Shown piece after piece: positions 44,648 through 52,188 of a DNA stretch of 64,000 nt. Location: contig NZ_RBXP01000014.1 of assembly GCF_003634965.1 (NCBI RefSeq), positions 62,001-126,000 of the forward strand. Direction: 5' to 3'. Below the pieces are notes generated by a model. The model had not been told where the DNA came from. It searched no databases and saw nothing but the letters and a program-made list of their open reading frames with translations. Numbering within the stretch: the first letter of the stretch is position 1; every line of letters begins with the position of its first letter. The translations under genes and the position numbers were made by a program. Source of the stretch: Azonexus fungiphilus (GTDB taxonomy: Bacteria > Pseudomonadota > Gammaproteobacteria > Burkholderiales > Rhodocyclaceae).

Positions 44648-45841
44648 ATGGCCCAATTGATCCTGATGCCGGGCAAGGAACGCTCGGCGATGAAGCAGCG
44701 CCATCCCTGGCTGTTCGCCGGCTCGGTCGGCCGCCTTGAAGGGCGCGCCCGACCTGGCGATACGGTCGAGGTGCTGGCCGACAACCTGCGCCCGCTGGGG
44801 CGCGCCGCCTACAGCCCGCAATCGCAGATCCGCGCCCGTTTCTGGACCTTCGATGCCGACGAGTCGGTCGACGATGCCTTCTTCAAACGCCGCATCGCCG
44901 CCGCCGTCGCCCGCCGCGAGGCGCTGCCGGAACTGCGCGGCCAGGATGGCGTGCGCCTGATCCATGCGGAATCCGACGGTCTGCCCGGGGTCATTGCCGA
45001 CCGCTACGGCGACACCGTCGTCGTCCAGCTGACCTCGGCCGGCGCCGACAAGTGGCGCCAGGCGATCGTCGCCGGCCTGGTCAAGGCCACCGGCTGTGCC
45101 CGCGTCTATGAACGCTCCGACTCGGAAGTGCGCGCCCTCGAAGGGCTGCAGCCGACCACCGGCTGGCTGTACGGCGAGGCGCCGGCCGAGCCGCTGGCGA
45201 TCATGGAAAACGGCGTGCGTCTGGCGGTCGACATCGCCGGCGGGCATAAAACCGGCTTCTACCTCGACCAGCGCGAAAACCGCCGTCTGCTCGGCGAGCT
45301 GGCGGCCGGCAAGGACATCCTCAACTGCTTCTGCTACACCGGCGGCTTTTCGCTGCAGGCGCTGGCCGGCGGCGCCGCCAACGTGCTCTCGATCGACTCG
45401 TCCGGCCCGGCGCTGGCGCAGGCCCGCGCCAACCTGGCGCTCAATCCGCAATTGTCGGCCGCGCGCGCCGAGTGGCAGGAGGCCGACGTTTTCCAGGCCT
45501 TGCGCGATTTCCGCCAGGCCGGCCGCAAATTCGACCTGATCGTCCTCGATCCGCCCAAGTTCGCGCCGTCGGCCGCTCACGCCCAACGCGCCGCCCGTGC
45601 CTACAAGGACATCAACGTCCTCGGCTGCCGTCTGCTGCGTCCGGGCGGCATGCTGATGACCTATTCCTGTTCCGGCGGCATCGGACTCGAACTGTTCCAG
45701 AAGATCGTCGCCGGCGCCGCCCACGATGCCGGCCGCGATGCGCGCATCGTTCGCCGGCTGGCCGGCGCGGCCGATCACCCGGTGGCGTTGAACTTTCCCG
45801 AAGGCGAATACCTAAAGGGCTTGCTGGTCCAGGTCGACTGA
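44648..45841 (+). CDS. rlmI: 23S rRNA m5C1962 methyltransferase (RlmI-like)
   Basis: A SAM-dependent rRNA methyltransferase of 397 residues, the size of E. coli RlmI. A PUA domain is at the N-terminus (MPGKERSAMKQRHPWLFAGSV), a middle EEHEE-type domain contains LIHAESDGLPGVIADRYGD, and the C-terminal Rossmann domain has GHKTGFYLDQRENR, LNCFCYTGGFSL (SAM site), LDPPKFAPS and the catalytic cysteine in TYSCSGGIG. ATG 44648 (MAQLILMPGKE) fits the family start; six upstream codons in frame look non-coding. Closely related RlmI/RlmK-type activity cannot be fully separated by eye. Confidence 0.88.
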   Translation: MAQLILMPGKERSAMKQRHPWLFAGSVGRLEGRARPGDTVEVLADNLRPLGRAAYSPQSQIRARFWTFDADESVDDAFFKRRIAAAVARREALPELRGQDGVRLIHAESDGLPGVIADRYGDTVVVQLTSAGADKWRQAIVAGLVKATGCARVYERSDSEVRALEGLQPTTGWLYGEAPAEPLAIMENGVRLAVDIAGGHKTGFYLDQRENRRLLGELAAGKDILNCFCYTGGFSLQALAGGAANVLSIDSSGPALAQARANLALNPQLSAARAEWQEADVFQALRDFRQAGRKFDLIVLDPPKFAPSAAHAQRAARAYKDINVLGCRLLRPGGMLMTYSCSGGIGLELFQKIVAGAAHDAGRDARIVRRLAGAADHPVALNFPEGEYLKGLLVQVD

Positions 45842-45927
45842 TTCCGTTTGACGGGTTTTTACCGCCGCCGACCGTTGCCATCGCGATCGGTGCATGCTAA
45901 AACGGTCCTTCAGTACGCGGAGTGGTC

Positions 45928-47205
45928 ATGGTCTTTTCCTTCTTCAAGAAGCAGCCCCAGAAAATGCCCGAGCGGACGGCGGCCCGTCCGCGTGCACCGC
46001 TGCCCGAGATGAAGCTGAACCCGCCACCGGCCGAGGTCCCGCCGGCGGAGGCCGAACTCCTGCCCGACCTCGAGTTCACCGTCGAGGAACTGCCCGCTGC
46101 TGCCGCCACGCCGGCGCCCGTTGCCAAGCCGCAGCCGGCGGCTGCGCCGCAGCGCAAGATCGACCTGGCGATGAGCGCCGACGATTTCGACAGCGAGTTC
46201 ACCGAATCCAGCGTCATGGCGATCGACGTCGAGCACGACATCGATCCCCTCCAGGCCGACGTCGAGCAGGTTGCCGTGCTTTTCGCCAACGGCCAGGACG
46301 CGGCTGCCCGCGGCATCCTCGAAAGCCTGTTGCAAAGCTATCCGGGCGAGCAGGGAATCCGTCTCTGGCGCATGCTCTTCGACCTGCTGCAGATTCTTGG
46401 CGAGCGGGCCGCATTCGATCGTTTCGGCGTCGAGTTTGCCGAGCGTTTCGAAGTCTCGCCGCCGGCCTGGCGCGACGAGCAATGCCTGGTGTCCGGGGCG
46501 CCCGGCGCGACCCAGGTTTTTTCGCTGCAGGGGGTGTTGACCGATGACGACCGGCAGCCGCTGCAGCAACTGAGCGCACTGCTTGCCCAGCCAGGCGAGT
46601 TGCAGCTCGACTGCAGCAAGCTCGCCGGCTGCGACGACATCGCCGCCGGCGTGCTCGCCGATGCCCTGATCGTTTCCCGGCGCACACGCAAGCATGTCGT
46701 CCTGCGCGGCGCCGAGGTCTTCAGCCAGCGTCTCGACGAGCGCCTGAAGGCCGGCGACGCCCGCCACGAGCCGTCCTGGCGCCTGCTGCTCGAACTGCTG
46801 CAGCGCTGCGGGACGCAGGCGCATTTCGAGGAACGGGCTGTCGATTATGCGGTGACCTTCGAACGCTCGCCGCCGTCCTGGGAGCCGCCGCTGGCCGCCG
46901 CCGTCGAGCGCAAGGCGGTCGCCGCGCCGCGCGGTGGCGAGGTGCATTACCTGAGCGGCGACCTCAAGGCGCAACGTTTCGAGGACCTGTTGCCGCTGCT
47001 CGAAAGCAGCGAGCAGCCGGTGCTCGACTTTTCCTGCGTGCGTCGCCTCGATTTCTTCTCCGCCGGCCAGCTGGTCAACCGGCTGGTGCCGTTCAAGGCT
47101 GCCGGCAAGGACATCGTGCTGCGCAGCCCGAATCATCTGGTCGCCGAGCTGATGGCCGTGGTCGGCCTGAACAAGCAGGCGCGCATCATCGTTCCCAAGT
47201 CTTAA
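45928..47205 (+). CDS. two-STAS-like-domain protein upstream of hslVU
   Basis: A 425-residue cytoplasmic protein with a low-complexity Pro/Ala N-terminus (about residues 15-80), a helical segment resembling a tetratricopeptide unit ([23 protein letters not shown]), and two STAS-like halves: one around [22 protein letters not shown]…LDCSKLAG, the other around [19 protein letters not shown]…[23 protein letters not shown] modules bind nucleotides or partners in anti-sigma antagonists. ATG 45928 has GGAG 5 bases upstream. It ends 14 bases before hslV and is probably co-transcribed with hslVU. Function unknown. Confidence 0.7.
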   Translation: MVFSFFKKQPQKMPERTAARPRAPLPEMKLNPPPAEVPPAEAELLPDLEFTVEELPAAAATPAPVAKPQPAAAPQRKIDLAMSADDFDSEFTESSVMAIDVEHDIDPLQADVEQVAVLFANGQDAAARGILESLLQSYPGEQGIRLWRMLFDLLQILGERAAFDRFGVEFAERFEVSPPAWRDEQCLVSGAPGATQVFSLQGVLTDDDRQPLQQLSALLAQPGELQLDCSKLAGCDDIAAGVLADALIVSRRTRKHVVLRGAEVFSQRLDERLKAGDARHEPSWRLLLELLQRCGTQAHFEERAVDYAVTFERSPPSWEPPLAAAVERKAVAAPRGGEVHYLSGDLKAQRFEDLLPLLESSEQPVLDFSCVRRLDFFSAGQLVNRLVPFKAAGKDIVLRSPNHLVAELMAVVGLNKQARIIVPKS

Positions 47206-47219
47206 ATCAGGAAAAAACC

Positions 47220-47756
47220 ATGGAGCAATATCACGGCACGACGATCCTGTCGGTGCGCCGGGGCAATTCCGTCGCCATGGGCGGCGACGGCCAGGTGACG
47301 CTGGGCAACATCGTCATCAAGGGCACCGCCAAGAAGGTTCGCCGCCTCTACCAGGGGCGCATCCTTGCCGGTTTCGCTGGCGGCACCGCCGATGCCTTCA
47401 CGCTGTTCGAGCGTTTCGAGGCCAAGCTGGACAAGCATCAGGGCAATCTGGTGCGCTCCGCCGTCGAGCTGGCCAAGGACTGGCGTACCGACCGCGCCCT
47501 GCGCCGGCTGGAGGCCATGCTGTCGGTCGCCGACCGCGAGTCGTCGCTGGTCATCACCGGCAACGGCGACGTCCTTGAACCGGAATACGGCATCGTCGCC
47601 ATCGGTTCCGGCGGCGCCTACGCGCAGAGCGCGGCGCGGGCGCTGGTCGAGAACACCGAACTGAGCCCGCTGGAGATCGTCACCAAGTCGCTGGAAATTG
47701 CCGGCGACCTGTGCATCTACACCAATCGCAACTTCACGCTGGAGACGCTGGAATGA
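47220..47756 (+). CDS. hslV: ATP-dependent protease subunit HslV
   Basis: The proteolytic subunit of the HslUV (ClpQY) protease. 178 residues. The mature N-terminus is at the Thr of [11 protein letters not shown] (residues 6-8 region), which is the catalytic nucleophile after removal of the first residues; [11 protein letters not shown] and [17 protein letters not shown] are the family blocks and [16 protein letters not shown] the Gly-rich part. The stop overlaps the hslU start by four bases. Confidence 0.97.
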   Translation: MEQYHGTTILSVRRGNSVAMGGDGQVTLGNIVIKGTAKKVRRLYQGRILAGFAGGTADAFTLFERFEAKLDKHQGNLVRSAVELAKDWRTDRALRRLEAMLSVADRESSLVITGNGDVLEPEYGIVAIGSGGAYAQSAARALVENTELSPLEIVTKSLEIAGDLCIYTNRNFTLETLE

Positions 47757-49099
47757 GTGGCGCCACGATGACCCCGAAGGAGATCGTCTCCGAACTCGAC
47801 AAGCACATCGTCGGCCAGAACGCGGCCAAGAAGGCGGTGGCCATCGCCCTGCGCAACCGCTGGCGGCGCGCCCAGGTGGCCGAGCCGCTGCGCCAGGAAA
47901 TCACGCCGAAGAACATCCTGATGATCGGCCCGACCGGCGTCGGCAAGACCGAGATCGCCCGTCGCCTGGCGCGCCTGGCCGATGCGCCCTTCATCAAGGT
48001 CGAGGCGACCAAGTTCACCGAGGTCGGCTATGTCGGCCGCGATGTCGAGACGATCATCCGCGACCTCGTCGAGATGGCCATCAAGGGTCACCGCGAGCGG
48101 GCGATGAAAGCCAACCGCGCGCGTGCCGAGGATGCCGCCGAGGAACGCATCCTCGACGCGCTGCTGCCGCCGGCGCGCAGCCCGGGCTTTTTTGCCGAAA
48201 ACAGCGAGTCGACCGTCAGCGATAACAGCACCCGCCAGAAATTCCGCAAGAAGCTGCGCGAGGGCGAACTCGACGACAAGGAAATCGACATCGAGGTCGC
48301 CGCACCGAGCATGCAGGCCGAGATTTTCGCGCCGCCGGGCATGGAGGAACTGACCCAGCAGATTCAGGGCATGTTCCAGAACATGGGCGGCGGCAAGAAG
48401 AAATCGCGCAAGCTGAAGATCAAGGAAGCGCTGAAGCTGCTCACCGACGAGGAAGCGGCGCGCCTGGTCAACGACGAGGAGGTGAAGCTGGAAGCGGTGA
48501 AGGCCGTCGAACAGCACGGCATCGTCTTCATCGACGAGATCGACAAGGTGGCCAGCCGCTCCGACGCGCAGGGCGCCGACGTCTCGCGCCAGGGCGTGCA
48601 GCGCGACCTGCTGCCGCTGGTCGAGGGCACGACGGTGTCGACCAAGTACGGCATGATCAAGACCGATCACATCCTGTTCATCGCTTCCGGCGCCTTTCAT
48701 CTCTCGAAGCCGTCCGACCTGATTCCTGAACTGCAAGGCCGCTTCCCCATCCGCGTCGAGTTGGACTCGCTGTCGGTCGCCGATTTCGAGTGCATCCTGA
48801 CCCAGACCGACGCCTGCCTGACCAAGCAGTACCAGGCGCTGCTGGCGACCGAGGGGGTGAGCGTCGATTTCGCCGCTGACGGCATCCGCCGCATGGCCGA
48901 GATCGCCTTCCAGGTGAACGAGAAGACCGAGAACATCGGCGCCCGCCGCCTGCATACGGTGATGGAAAAGCTGCTGGAAGAGGTTTCCTTCGAGGCCGGC
49001 AAGGTCGGGCTGGAAAAGATCGCGGTCGACGCCGCCTACGTCAATGACAAGCTCGGCGAAGTGGCGGCCGACGAGGACCTGTCGCGCTACGTGCTGTAA
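47753..49099 (+). CDS. hslU: HslU ATPase subunit of the HslUV protease
   Basis: The AAA+ unfoldase that feeds substrates to HslV. 448 residues. [20 protein letters not shown] leads to the Walker A motif [15 protein letters not shown], the pore-loop GYVGRDV (about residues 92-98), an intermediate domain of roughly 110-245, Walker [12 protein letters not shown], and the C-terminal [19 protein letters not shown] with DLSRYVL at the end, which docks into HslV. ATG 47753 overlaps the hslV stop; ATG 47768 (MTPKEIV) is an alternative that matches the family start more tightly. Confidence 0.97.
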   Translation: MSGATMTPKEIVSELDKHIVGQNAAKKAVAIALRNRWRRAQVAEPLRQEITPKNILMIGPTGVGKTEIARRLARLADAPFIKVEATKFTEVGYVGRDVETIIRDLVEMAIKGHRERAMKANRARAEDAAEERILDALLPPARSPGFFAENSESTVSDNSTRQKFRKKLREGELDDKEIDIEVAAPSMQAEIFAPPGMEELTQQIQGMFQNMGGGKKKSRKLKIKEALKLLTDEEAARLVNDEEVKLEAVKAVEQHGIVFIDEIDKVASRSDAQGADVSRQGVQRDLLPLVEGTTVSTKYGMIKTDHILFIASGAFHLSKPSDLIPELQGRFPIRVELDSLSVADFECILTQTDACLTKQYQALLATEGVSVDFAADGIRRMAEIAFQVNEKTENIGARRLHTVMEKLLEEVSFEAGKVGLEKIAVDAAYVNDKLGEVAADEDLSRYVL

Positions 49100-49116
49100 G
49101 CTGCGCGAGCGTTTTT

Positions 49117-49140
49117 TGCCTTTTCCGGAGGTCGACCGTT
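49117..49140 (-). repeat. reverse copy of the ACGGTCGAC repeat
   Basis: Read on the minus strand: AACGGTCGACC followed by TCCGGAAAAGGC, the core plus A-rich tail. On the plus strand its GGAGG and TTG form the ribosome-binding site and the start codon of the following transporter gene. Confidence 0.6.
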
Positions 49141-50026
49141 GGACGAACAAAGCCTGAGCTTTCGCCTGCTGGCGATCCTCTTTCCGATCTTCGGCATCGT
49201 TGCCGCCGGCTATTTCTACGGGCGCAAGCACAAGCCGGAGATGGCCGTGGCCAACCGGCTGAACATGGACGTCTTCGTGCCGGCGCTGGTCTTCGCCGCG
49301 ATGGCCGGCAAGTCCTTCGATCTCGCGGCCTATGCACCGCTGGCGCTCGGCGGCTTCATCGTGATCGCCGTCTGCGGCCTGCTTGCCTGGCCGATCGCCC
49401 GGCTCTGCGGCGTGCAGCCGAAGACGCTGGCGCCGCCGATGATGTTCAACAACTCCGGCAACATCGGCCTGCCGCTGGCCGTGCTCGCCTGGGGCGAAGC
49501 GGCGCTGCCGGCGGCGGTGATCCTGTTCATGGTCGAGAACACCCTGCATTTCTCCTTCGGCGCCAAGCTGCTCGACCCGAAGACGCGCATCCTGATGCTC
49601 TGGCGCATTCCGGTGGTTTTTGCCGCGATTGCCGGGTTGACCGTGGCCGTGCTGAAAATTCCGGTATGGCAGCCGCTGGTCATCGCGATCAAGATGCTCG
49701 GCGACGTCTCGGTGCCGCTGCTGCTGTTCTCGCTCGGCGTGCGCATGACCGACGTCTCCTTCGGCGAGTGGAAGCTGTCGGTCGGCAGCGCCTTGCTCCG
49801 GCCGCTCGCCGGCATGGCCATCGCCTACGCGGTGATCCAGCTGTTCGGGCTGGAAGGCCGCGATGCGGCGATGCTGGTGGTGTTCGGTGCGCTGCCGCCG
49901 GCGGTGCTCAACTTCCTCTTCGCCGAGCGTTACCAGCAGGAGCCGCAGCGGGTGGCGTCGATCGTGCTGGTCGGCAACCTGGCGGCGCTGGTCTTCCTGC
50001 CGCTGGCACTGGTGCTGGTGCTCTGA
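49139..50026 (+). CDS. AEC-family (auxin efflux carrier type) transporter
   Basis: A 295-residue inner-membrane transporter with about ten helices in two inverted halves. LLAILFPIFGIVAAGYFYGRK forms the first helix, and FNNSGNIGLPLAVLAWGEAALP is the NxGNxGLP crossover signature of the family. Bacterial members transport organic acids such as malate; the substrate here is unknown. The start is TTG at 49139, 7 bases after GGAGG, and both lie within a copy of the dispersed repeat. It follows hslU by 39 bases. Confidence 0.85.
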   Translation: MDEQSLSFRLLAILFPIFGIVAAGYFYGRKHKPEMAVANRLNMDVFVPALVFAAMAGKSFDLAAYAPLALGGFIVIAVCGLLAWPIARLCGVQPKTLAPPMMFNNSGNIGLPLAVLAWGEAALPAAVILFMVENTLHFSFGAKLLDPKTRILMLWRIPVVFAAIAGLTVAVLKIPVWQPLVIAIKMLGDVSVPLLLFSLGVRMTDVSFGEWKLSVGSALLRPLAGMAIAYAVIQLFGLEGRDAAMLVVFGALPPAVLNFLFAERYQQEPQRVASIVLVGNLAALVFLPLALVLVL

Positions 50027-50040
50027 TTTTTGCGTGCATC

Positions 50041-50056
50041 TGACGGTCGACCGTCA
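50041..50056. repeat. perfect palindromic copy of the ACGGTCGAC repeat
   Basis: TGACGGTCGACCGTCA is a perfect 16-base palindrome between the convergent transporter gene (stop 50026) and hslR (stop 50070), followed by GATCCGGCAAAAATCAG. Its position suits a shared bidirectional terminator. Confidence 0.75.
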
Positions 50057-50069
50057 GATCCGGCAAAAA

Positions 50070-50444
50070 TCAGCGACCGAAGCGATCCATCTGCCGCCGG
50101 TCGCGCTTGGTCGGGCGGCCGTGGATTTCGGCGGCGGGTTCCTGGGTGAATTTGCGCCGTAATTGCTCGGCTTCGCGGGCGGCGACGCTCTCCGGGGTTT
50201 CCTCGTAGAGCAGGCGGGCTTCGGGGGCCGGGCCGCGCTTGTCCGAGAGCCCGAGAATGGTCACCTGCCAGCGGGTTTCGCTGTTGCTGATGTCGAGCCG
50301 GTCGCCGATCTTCACGTCACGTGCCGGCTTGGTCGGCGCCCCGTTCAGCTTGACCTTGCCGCCGCCGACCGCATCGGTGGCCAGGCTGCGCGTCTTGAAG
50401 AAACGCGCGGCCCACAGCCACTTGTCGATGCGGATGCCGCTCAC
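50070..50444 (-). CDS. hslR: heat-shock ribosome-associated S4 protein Hsp15
   Basis: Hsp15 binds stalled 50S subunits carrying peptidyl-tRNA during heat shock and helps recycle them. The 124-residue protein starts with the S4 domain MSGIRIDKWLWAARFFKTRSLA, GKVKLNGAPTKPARDVKIGDRL, and has a basic C-terminal tail (GRPTKRDRRQMDRFGR). The start codon is GTG at 50444, overlapping the lysA stop by four bases. hslVU, another heat-shock unit, ends about 1 kb away, convergent across the transporter. Confidence 0.9.
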   Translation of the reverse strand: MSGIRIDKWLWAARFFKTRSLATDAVGGGKVKLNGAPTKPARDVKIGDRLDISNSETRWQVTILGLSDKRGPAPEARLLYEETPESVAAREAEQLRRKFTQEPAAEIHGRPTKRDRRQMDRFGR

Positions 50445-51703
50445 TGCGGCAGGACGGATTCGCCGGCGTAGAGCTGTTCGACGGTCTCGCGCTGGCGGAT
50501 GACGTGTACCTGATCGCCATCGACCATCACTTCGACGGCGCGCGGCCGAGTGTTGTAGTTCGAGGCCATGGCCATGCCGTAGGCGCCGGCTGACATCACC
50601 GCCAGCAGGTCACCCGCCTGCAGGTTGAGCGGCCGCGCCTGGCCGAGGAAATCGCCGGTTTCGCAGACCGGGCCGACGACGTCGTAGTCGCGCGTGGCGC
50701 CAGCGCGCGGCACGACCGGGTCGATGTCGTGCCAGGCCTCGTAGAGCGCCGGGCGCATCAGGTCGTTCATCGCCGCGTCGATGATGGCGAAGTTCTTGGC
50801 CTCGCCTTCCTTGAGGAATTCGACGCGGGTGAGCAGCAGGCCGGCGTTGCCGACCAGGCGGCGGCCCGGCTCGAGCACGACCTTGAGGCCGCGGCCGTGC
50901 AGCTTGTCGAGCAGCGGATTCAGGTAGGAAGCGACGGTCGGCTGCACCTGGTCGGCGCGGTATTTGATGCCGAGGCCGCCGCCGAGGTCGATGTGATGGA
51001 CTTGAATGCCTTCGGCAGCGAGCTGGTCGATCAGCGCCAGGATGCGGTCGAGCGCTTCGGCAAACGGCGACGGGTCGAGCAGTTGCGAACCGATGTGGCA
51101 GTCGATGCCGGCGACGGCGATGTTCGGTAGTGCGGCGGCGCGGCGGTAGAGCGCCAGTGCGTCGTCGTAGGCGACGCCGAACTTGGCTTCCTTGAGGCCG
51201 GTCGAGATGTACGGGTGAGTCTTCGGATCGACGTTCGGATTGACGCGCAGGCTGACCGGCGCCGTCTTGCCAAGCTGGCCGGCAACTTCGTTGAGGCGCT
51301 CGATTTCCGGGATCGATTCGATATTGAAGCAGAAGATGCCGACTTCCAGCGCCAGCTTCATTTCCGCCGCCGTCTTGCCGACGCCGGAGAAGACGACCTT
51401 CTGCGGATCGGCACCGGCCGCCAGCACGCGCTGCAGTTCGCCGCCGGAAACGATGTCGAAACCGGCGCCGAGGCGGGCGAACAGGTTGAGGATGGCGAGG
51501 TTGGAGTTGGCCTTGACGGCGTAGCAGACCAGCGCGCCGGCACCAGCCGGATGGGCGCCGAGGACGTCGTGGAACTCCTTCAGCGACTCGCTCAGCGCGG
51601 CCCGCGAATAGACGTAGGCGGGTGTGCCGAACTGTTCGGCGATGGTCGGCAGGGCGACGGCTTCGGCGTGCAGGACGCCGTTCTTGAGGGCAAAGTGGGT
51701 CAT
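50441..51703 (-). CDS. lysA: diaminopimelate decarboxylase
   Basis: PLP enzyme that decarboxylates meso-DAP to L-lysine, the last step of lysine synthesis. 420 residues. The PLP lysine is in VCYAVKANSNLAIL near residue 60; SGGELQRVLAAG, HIGSQLLDPSPF, DLGGGLGIKY and PGRRLVGNAG bind the PLP phosphate and the ring, and GPVCETGDFLG carries the partner-subunit Cys-Glu pair. ATG 51703 overlaps the lptM stop by four bases. The order lptM–lysA–hslR gives one minus-strand transcript. Confidence 0.96.
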   Translation of the reverse strand: MTHFALKNGVLHAEAVALPTIAEQFGTPAYVYSRAALSESLKEFHDVLGAHPAGAGALVCYAVKANSNLAILNLFARLGAGFDIVSGGELQRVLAAGADPQKVVFSGVGKTAAEMKLALEVGIFCFNIESIPEIERLNEVAGQLGKTAPVSLRVNPNVDPKTHPYISTGLKEAKFGVAYDDALALYRRAAALPNIAVAGIDCHIGSQLLDPSPFAEALDRILALIDQLAAEGIQVHHIDLGGGLGIKYRADQVQPTVASYLNPLLDKLHGRGLKVVLEPGRRLVGNAGLLLTRVEFLKEGEAKNFAIIDAAMNDLMRPALYEAWHDIDPVVPRAGATRDYDVVGPVCETGDFLGQARPLNLQAGDLLAVMSAGAYGMAMASNYNTRPRAVEVMVDGDQVHVIRQRETVEQLYAGESVLPQ

Positions 51704-51828
51704 CGGGCGGGGCTGCGTTGAGCCGTGCTACCATCTGCCGCGCCGCCCTTCGGCGGCAATTCGAGCGGGCCTTTCATGCCGCAGGCGGCAAGGCTCAGGA
51801 TGATCAGTACGGCAGCGATTCGGGACAT
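51700..51828 (-). CDS. lptM: LptM-type small lipoprotein
   Basis: A 42-residue lipoprotein. The signal MSRIAAVLIILSLAACGMKG has a lipobox LAAC at residues 13-16, and the mature peptide starts CGMKGPLELPP, very close to the CGxKGPLxLP of LptM (YifL), which helps maturation of the LPS translocon LptD. The short length and the place before lysA and opposite cyaY are the normal betaproteobacterial arrangement. The frame is open further upstream, but ATG 51828 is right for the signal peptide. Confidence 0.88.
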   Translation of the reverse strand: MSRIAAVLIILSLAACGMKGPLELPPKGGAADGSTAQRSPAR

Positions 51829-51870
51829 GGTTTCGGTCGCGGTCTGCGAAGAGCGGGATGTTAGCACACG

Positions 51871-52188
51871 ATGGATGACAGCGAATTCAATGCCCGGGCC
51901 GACCGGACCCTGGCCCGGATCGAGGCAGCCCTGGAGGCTTGTGATGCCGACCTGGATTTTGAGCTGGCTGCCGGCGGCATTCTCGAAATCGAGTTCGAGG
52001 ACGGCAGCAAGATCATCGTCAATCGCCACGGCGTTGCCCGTGAAATCTGGGTTGCCGCGCGTGCCGGCGGCTTCCACTTCCGTGCCGACGGTGACCTCTG
52101 GCGCGATACCCGGGATGGCGCCGAACTGATGGAGAAGTTGTCGCGCCTGGTCAGCCAGCAGGCCGGCCAGACGGTGAGCCTGGGCTGA
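51871..52188 (+). CDS. cyaY: frataxin-like iron-sulfur assembly protein
   Basis: CyaY binds iron and modulates cysteine desulfurase IscS during Fe-S cluster assembly. 105 residues, normal length. The N-terminal acidic helix (MDDSEFNARADRTLARIEAALEA) is followed by DLDFELAAGGILEIEFEDGSKIIVN and EIWVAARAGGFHF, the frataxin beta-sheet signature. It is divergent from lptM with 42 bases between them and its stop abuts that of ponA (end 52189), convergent. Confidence 0.94.
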   Translation: MDDSEFNARADRTLARIEAALEACDADLDFELAAGGILEIEFEDGSKIIVNRHGVAREIWVAARAGGFHFRADGDLWRDTRDGAELMEKLSRLVSQQAGQTVSLG

